From Atrichornis clamosus (Eukaryota > Chordata > Aves > Passeriformes > Menuridae), in assembly GCA_013400975.1 (NCBI GenBank), contig WBMZ01010826.1, positions 62,001 to 126,000 of the forward strand: a DNA stretch of 64,000 bases, in the 5' to 3' direction. A program made the translations under genes and the position numbers. This document shows positions 59,123-64,000 of this stretch, piece after piece. The first letter of the stretch is position 1. Each line of letters opens with the position of its first letter. The notes under the pieces are model-generated. The model was not told the origin of the DNA and made no database searches. It was given only the letters and a program-made list of their open reading frames with translations.

Positions 59123-62100
59123 TTTAATGCAGTGGAGCAGCACAAAGTTAAATTTAGTTGAACAGCAAAGATCACTGTAACCAGTGAGCTGCTGATGGAA
59201 TTGGAGTAGCCAAAACTCCAATTGCCAGAATGGATGCTGTGTCCAGAGAAAAAGGTTACAATGTTGTGCAAAACGGTCAGAGAAAAGTGTCACCTGCTCT
59301 TGTTTAACATTTTTTTTATTTGTCGTAAATACAGCTGATTATATATTTTCTTAATCCCACAGAAAACCCCCCAAGCCAGGGTCATGGATCTCCCTATGTT
59401 AGGTGGTGTGTGCACACAGACAAAAACAAGCATTCAAGCTCCCTCCAGGTATCCTGTGTGCCAAGTGTAATGCGGGAAAGATGGGCTGAGCACGGCCAGG
59501 GATGGCACGTGGGATGAAGCACAGCAATGCAAGTATTCCAAGGGATAAGCAGGAGCCAGAGCACACCCTGTCAAATGGTCGCATCTTCTGTGCGTGGCAC
59601 CAAATATTTTGAAAGGAGGGAGAGGTTTGCTTTGTTAAGCCCTGAAACAAGCTGTTCTGTGAATGTGTGCGGGAGTGTGGGCTGCAGATGAGTGGCACTG
59701 GAGCGCTCTGGTGAGGTGGTGAGGGCTGACATGGCTGATCAAAGGTGGAGTCAGCATGCCTGGAGCACAGAGGGGATAACAGTCTGAAAGGGCACGGAGA
59801 GCCAAGATGCACACGCTGATACAGTGGAGAAGGGAGAGGGCAAACAGCCTGGGAAAATAATCCCTGTAGCAGCCGTTTGAAGAGATCACCAGGCTCCTTC
59901 TTCGCAGCCCTTGACCTTGATAAGGTTTGAGATTTCCAGTGCCACAGCCTGAGAGACACAGCTGTAGCTGGGGGAAGGAGACTTTGGGGATGTTGTGACT
60001 TTTCTAAGTGAGCCAAGCCGCATGTGCTTTCATCCCAGGGAACCTAAAAATGTTTAAAAATTGATGTGCATACATTAGACCTGTTCCCCAGCCTTTCTCC
60101 CCTACCTTGGATTTCAAAAGTACTAACTGAGAAATCAGTATAAGATTACTTTGAAGAGAAGGAACTTAAAAACACTTCCAACAGATCAGAAATAGCAGTA
60201 TCACTTTCACAACATTCGGACAAAATACACATAATTGACACACTGCAGTGGTACCATGAGGCCTCATTTTTAATGCACTTAGGGAAGGAACCTTGAGGTA
60301 CACTGGTATGATACAGAGAGAGCAGACTTGTTAAAAGCTTACTTTTAAAGTCTACTTTTTAAAGCTGCATTCAGGTTCCACAAACAAAATCTGAGCCTGT
60401 TCTTCCACAACCTCATATAGTTTTTACTAGGAAAAAAAATATTACCGTGAACACTGCCAAAAATAGCTAGAATTTGTCTTCAGATTTCAAAGAATATTAA
60501 ACAAATTGTGTTTTATAGTCCAGTTGTCTGGTAAAACCTGCAAAAAAGATAAAGTGGGATATACCTTGTATTTTACTTCTTCATTTGCTTTATTGTTTAG
60601 CTTTCAATCGCATATAAATGTCAACTAGAGTGGCCATCCACACCTCTGGTGTCTCTGATGTATGTTGTAATACATGGGAATGTTCCAGATACAAAGTAAA
60701 ATGCCTATGAAAAGGCATGTAAGAATAGTTTGAGGGATGGTTTAATTTTTGTTTAAAGGAAATATTTTTAGTGCTGCTTTCCATGGCAGAAGCAAATAGC
60801 TAGCCCATGTTAGAAAGTCTAGCTGGATGCCTGCTGTAAATGCAAATGACTTCAAGAAAAGAGCTTTTTAAAAGGTAAATTTTTCATTTTTAATTAGTTA
60901 TAAAACTAAAAGCTGATACGCAAGTATTGTCACCAAACTAATTAAACTGGACTTCAAAAAATGAGTTTAATTATAGTTGTGCGAGTTTGTGCACGGATGG
61001 CCTCAATTTCAGAATAAATATAGCCTGTATTGAGATAGCAAAAATCTACTTTCCAAACAAAAAAAATCGTGACTGATTTAGTTTTGAAATCTGAATGTCC
61101 ACATATGTTTCTTTGGCAGTAATAAGGGTGGGAGGTTGTTTATTTTCAAATAATTTTTTTAATACTGATTCTAATGTATTAACTGTAAAACCTGTTTCAA
61201 GCATTTGCAGTTTTACTCCCTTAGGTAAATTGTTAGAAGCGCACAGAAATGCTCTCAGACCTCCTTGTCATTTTTTCTCAGATTGTCACAAGTAAAAAGC
61301 GAAAAGCAAAGGCAAGACTTTATTAAAAATTAAAAAAAAAAAACAAACTCAAATGTATTGTATATCTTGCTTTGATGACATCCCAGACTCTTTCCTGGTG
61401 AAATTAAAGCTGCTGGTATAAAATGCCTGCTAACTCTGCACTTGCCTTGGTCTCCACATTTTCCAGACCCCACAGCACTTTTCTCACAGCCTCTGGTTTT
61501 GGAAGGTTTCTGCCTGCTAGTGATAATATCAAGGAGAACTTCATAATACCTGAACACAGCTGTTTGATTTTTTATTTTTTTTTCTCCCTGAGGGTCTTGA
61601 GCAGCCTATGCTCATAACAAACATCCTGAAATCTCTGAAAATGAAGTTTTGTCCTTCTGTATCCTAGTTTCTGACTGTGTTTGCCCATGGCCATGCCAAC
61701 GTGCCTCTGACAAAGTGACCAGGGAACTCAAGTTAAAACTCTGGTTTAAAACACACCATTTGCTTTAGCTGCCTCTGGTTTGGGTTTGGTGTTTTTGTTT
61801 GGTTTTTATGTTCTTAAAATTATCTTAAAAGCCCCTTAGCTGGACTGACAGTTGCAGACAGCCAGGGTGGGAGGATGGTTTCTCTCCAGCTCCTCCTGGG
61901 CCGAGCTGCTAGGAAAGTATTCAACAAATGTTTTGGAAAGTTCCCTCCTTTGGCATCTCAGAAATCTCCAAATGGAGCCATAATTCTCCTGCACAGCAGG
62001 AATTAAAGCAAGGAGCCCTTCGTGTTGTCCCTTAAGTCTCCCTTGTGTTGTGAGATTTTTAACATATAAGTGTTGACCACCTTAGATGGCAGATAAGATG

Positions 62101-62679
62101 TTGTGAAAGTAAAAGTAATTCCTCAGACAGTGACATGACACACAGTGTGATGTCCAAAGAATACAAAGAACAATTGAATTATTTGTGTCAAAGGGAAGTT
62201 TCTATTAAACCTGCAGGAAGCTACCAGTACCACCCTTGCTGCTGCCAGGATGTAGAGGGAGAAATAGGTGTAGTTAAGGTTGGTCCTTAGTGCTTGTCCT
62301 CTCCCAGCCATTGACTAACTTGACCTTCAGTCATGGGTGGGCAACACAGAGAAGTATTAACTTTACAGTACTGATGAAGAAGCCAAGAAAGAATTCAACT
62401 TCCAGGCTTCCAATGTGTCTTTCTAATTATTGTTGTCCAGCTAGAGGTATCAAAAGGGAGATTTTTACAGAAGTCCAGGGTCACTGAAGCCCTTGTTGGA
62501 AGAACAAGGAGCTGCAAGTTTTAAATACCTTTTCAAGCCTGGCCCAGCAAAGCAACTCCTGCCTTCTGTCTTTCTCATGGAGAAAAAAATAAAAAATCCA
62601 CACATATTTATAAATCTTTCAGTGGTATTTTAACACTTTTATTCTCAGTGCTTTAGTATATGCTGCTTAAAATGGACAT
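59123..62679. other. Unassigned noncoding sequence
   Basis: No recognised gene. A 205-codon minus frame at 59399-60016 is discussed under findings. The stretch 60930-61040 contains ATTA-type motifs and a few CpGs. A-rich runs occur at 61061-61067 and 61328-61342. Confidence 0.45.
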
Positions 62680-62966
62680 GTGTGCAGCCGCGTTATCCGC
62701 TGCCTGAATGACAAATGGTTTATCAAGCCCTGACAGAGCACCCGCTTCATGCTGAACGGAGCAAGGCAGCGGCAAGGACTCTGGCTTCAGAGAGATTAAC
62801 TTCCAGATAGGAAAATAACAATAAACAACAGCCCATAAGCAAAGGACTAGAAAAGAGGAATCGAGACCATAAAGCGGAATCACAACGATCCGAACGGACA
62901 AAGGAAAGCGGATTTGTATATCTGAGCTTGAAATATGATAAATGAGTGGCAGATTAACGTTGCTAG
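62680..62966. promoter_or_regulatory. CpG-retaining patch, candidate regulatory element or alternative promoter
   Basis: I count 14 CpGs between about 62686 and 62978 (contexts include gccgcgttatccgc, cacccgct, gaacgga, agcggca, aatcgag, aacgatccgaacgg, taacgtt, gatcgca), while the preceding ~350 bases show none. At roughly 47% GC that is close to the number expected without CpG decay, so the patch has probably been unmethylated or constrained. It also holds SOX/FOX-like cores (aacaataaacaacag, gacaaagg). No repeat similarity. It could be a conserved enhancer or a weak promoter; see the following candidate exon. Confidence 0.38.
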
Positions 62967-63102
62967 GCTCCATGATCGCAGCAAGATCTGAGAGGGGGAA
63001 ACGTGGGAAGGGCACTGCAGGAGAGCAACAAATCTGACAGCAGCCAGCGAGCAGGGAAAAATGAGGAGACTTGGGTGCGGTGAAGTGTGCAGGTCCCCGA
63101 AG
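62967..63102 (+). other. Candidate first exon downstream of the CpG patch
   Basis: CpG content stays moderate to about 63155. A donor (CGAAG then GTGAGGTTG) begins at 63103. An ATG at 63061 with A at -3 opens a 14-codon frame (MRRLGCGEVCRSPK) that reaches the donor in phase 0. If the CpG patch is a promoter, this could be its first exon. The 5' end is my estimate, and nothing else supports transcription. Confidence 0.12.
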
Positions 63103-63904
63103 GTGAGGTTGGGAAGCTACAGCCCCTTGGAGGGTTTTGCAGGAGAGGGTGGCGTGGTCTGAGCTGTGAGGTGCATGGCATGTATGTCAGGGGCCTGGAA
63201 GAAGGGCAGTAAGAACATCCAGTTTAATAGTTTCAGCACTATAGTTCATAGCACCTAAACTATGAAAAACCCGGGATTTTAAAAAGGGAATTTAGAGGAT
63301 GTCCAGGAGTTCATGCTTTCACACTCAGGTGTTGGTATTCACATTTTTATTAATATGCCTTGATCTGATTTTCCTCCCTCATGGTGGAAATTTCTTTTGA
63401 ATGATTTTAGATAGGTCCTGTGACATACAGTCCTGTTTGGACCTGGACTTCTGTGTTACCTTGGGCAGGTAGGTAAGTGATGGAAAGATACCACCCACCT
63501 GCTGAGTCTGAAGTGTCTCCCAGACTGCTCCCTTGTGTCTAGGGTCCTTTGTTGGTAGGGGGGACTTGTAGTTTGGGTGGAGCAGATGCTGAGCATCCGT
63601 GGTAATTCCCAAGGTTACGCATGGGTGTGAGTGCAGTCTCTACCCTGTGCTCTTGAGGGGGATACTGAACATCTCGTGCTGTGGCAGGGGAGAAAGTCGG
63701 TTCACAGAGAACCACTGAAATGCCGAAAGTTTTGATGGTAGTGTCACCTATCATCTGTTAACTTGCATAAATCACCCTATTACACCCTACTGTGACCTAA
63801 CAAATCACCGTTACAGCAAAGATTTTGATGTTAGGCCATTGTGCTGATGCACTAATTAGGAATAGTTAATGAAAATAAAGGTGGTAGCATTTACGAGCTG
63901 AAGA
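63103..63904. other. Unassigned noncoding sequence
   Basis: No recognised gene or repeat. The short overlapping minus frames at 63379-63754 have no domain. Confidence 0.5.
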
Positions 63905-64000
63905 AGCAGCATGGCCCAGTGGATGGACTTGCATCTCAAACCTCATCTGTCACTGTTCATGATGAAGTTTGGAACTTGAGTCGGTCATTCACTCCCTGCC
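63905..64000 (+). repeat. MIR-like / CORE-SINE remnant running off the window end
   Basis: 'agcagcatggcccagtggat' followed by 'ggacttgcatctcaaacctc' matches the 5' start of amniote MIR-type SINEs ('agcagcatggcctagtgg'), and 'aacttgagtcggtcattcac' with 'tccctgcc' matches the 'ccttgggcaagtcacttcactctctgtgcc' region. The element continues beyond position 64000. Confidence 0.6.

Noticed and set aside
58864..59127. 87-codon plus frame containing WNRLPWEVV as a gene
   Set aside because: This is the well-known passenger frame of the CR1 3' UTR, within an otherwise clear CR1 copy.
1..64000. CRISPR arrays, operons, prokaryotic promoters or a phage/defence island
   Set aside because: CR1 elements, LTRs, base composition and the lack of tight ORF packing show vertebrate nuclear DNA; no regularly spaced repeats were seen.

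Overview
This is a 64 kb stretch of avian nuclear DNA with no gene I can identify. The bird call rests on eight confident CR1 LINE 3' ends (plus two weaker ones) with the typical avian tail motif (GATTCTATGA or its reverse complement), two solo LTRs of kinds I know from neoavian and passerine genomes, very old MIR-like SINE remnants, and the absence of Alu, B1 or L1. A songbird or near relative is likely, but the sequence alone does not settle the species.

The window reads as the inside of a long intron or an intergenic desert. It is AT-rich and CpG-poor, with no full-size CpG island, no long ORF with a known domain, and no tRNA or rRNA gene. Most open frames are short chance frames or lie inside CR1. 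The plus strand appears richer in T than A by eye and carries T21 and T22 tracts. A plus-strand transcript would fit that, but this is weak inference.

Layout: 1-3.2 kb is unremarkable. 3.2-3.7 kb is a minus-strand CR1 whose reverse-transcriptase region is deleted, so an ORF2 fragment abuts the 3' UTR. 5.1-5.2 kb has a candidate exon. 6.1-6.6 and 8.8-9.0 kb are older minus-strand CR1 tails. 9-19 kb is repeat-poor. 19.0 kb is a plus-strand CR1. 25.6 and 26.2-26.6 kb are minus-strand CR1 pieces around a 121-codon open frame. 31.9 kb is a minus-strand CR1 and 44.3 kb a small plus-strand fragment. 42.3-43.1 kb is strongly pyrimidine-rich on the plus strand, with possible decayed coding sequence on the other. 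47.96-48.51 kb is a plus-strand solo LTR, and 52.16-52.72 kb a minus-strand solo LTR with a possible 6-bp target duplication. 57.5 and 58.85 kb are plus-strand CR1 3' ends. The last 10 kb holds the best noncoding regulatory candidates, above all a CpG-retaining patch at 62.68-62.97 kb.

I found no operon-like cluster or new defence, toxin or metabolic system, and I do not think one is present. The observations worth following are candidate splice-bounded microexons, CpG-dense patches in CpG-poor surroundings, the deleted CR1 and the minus-strand LTR.
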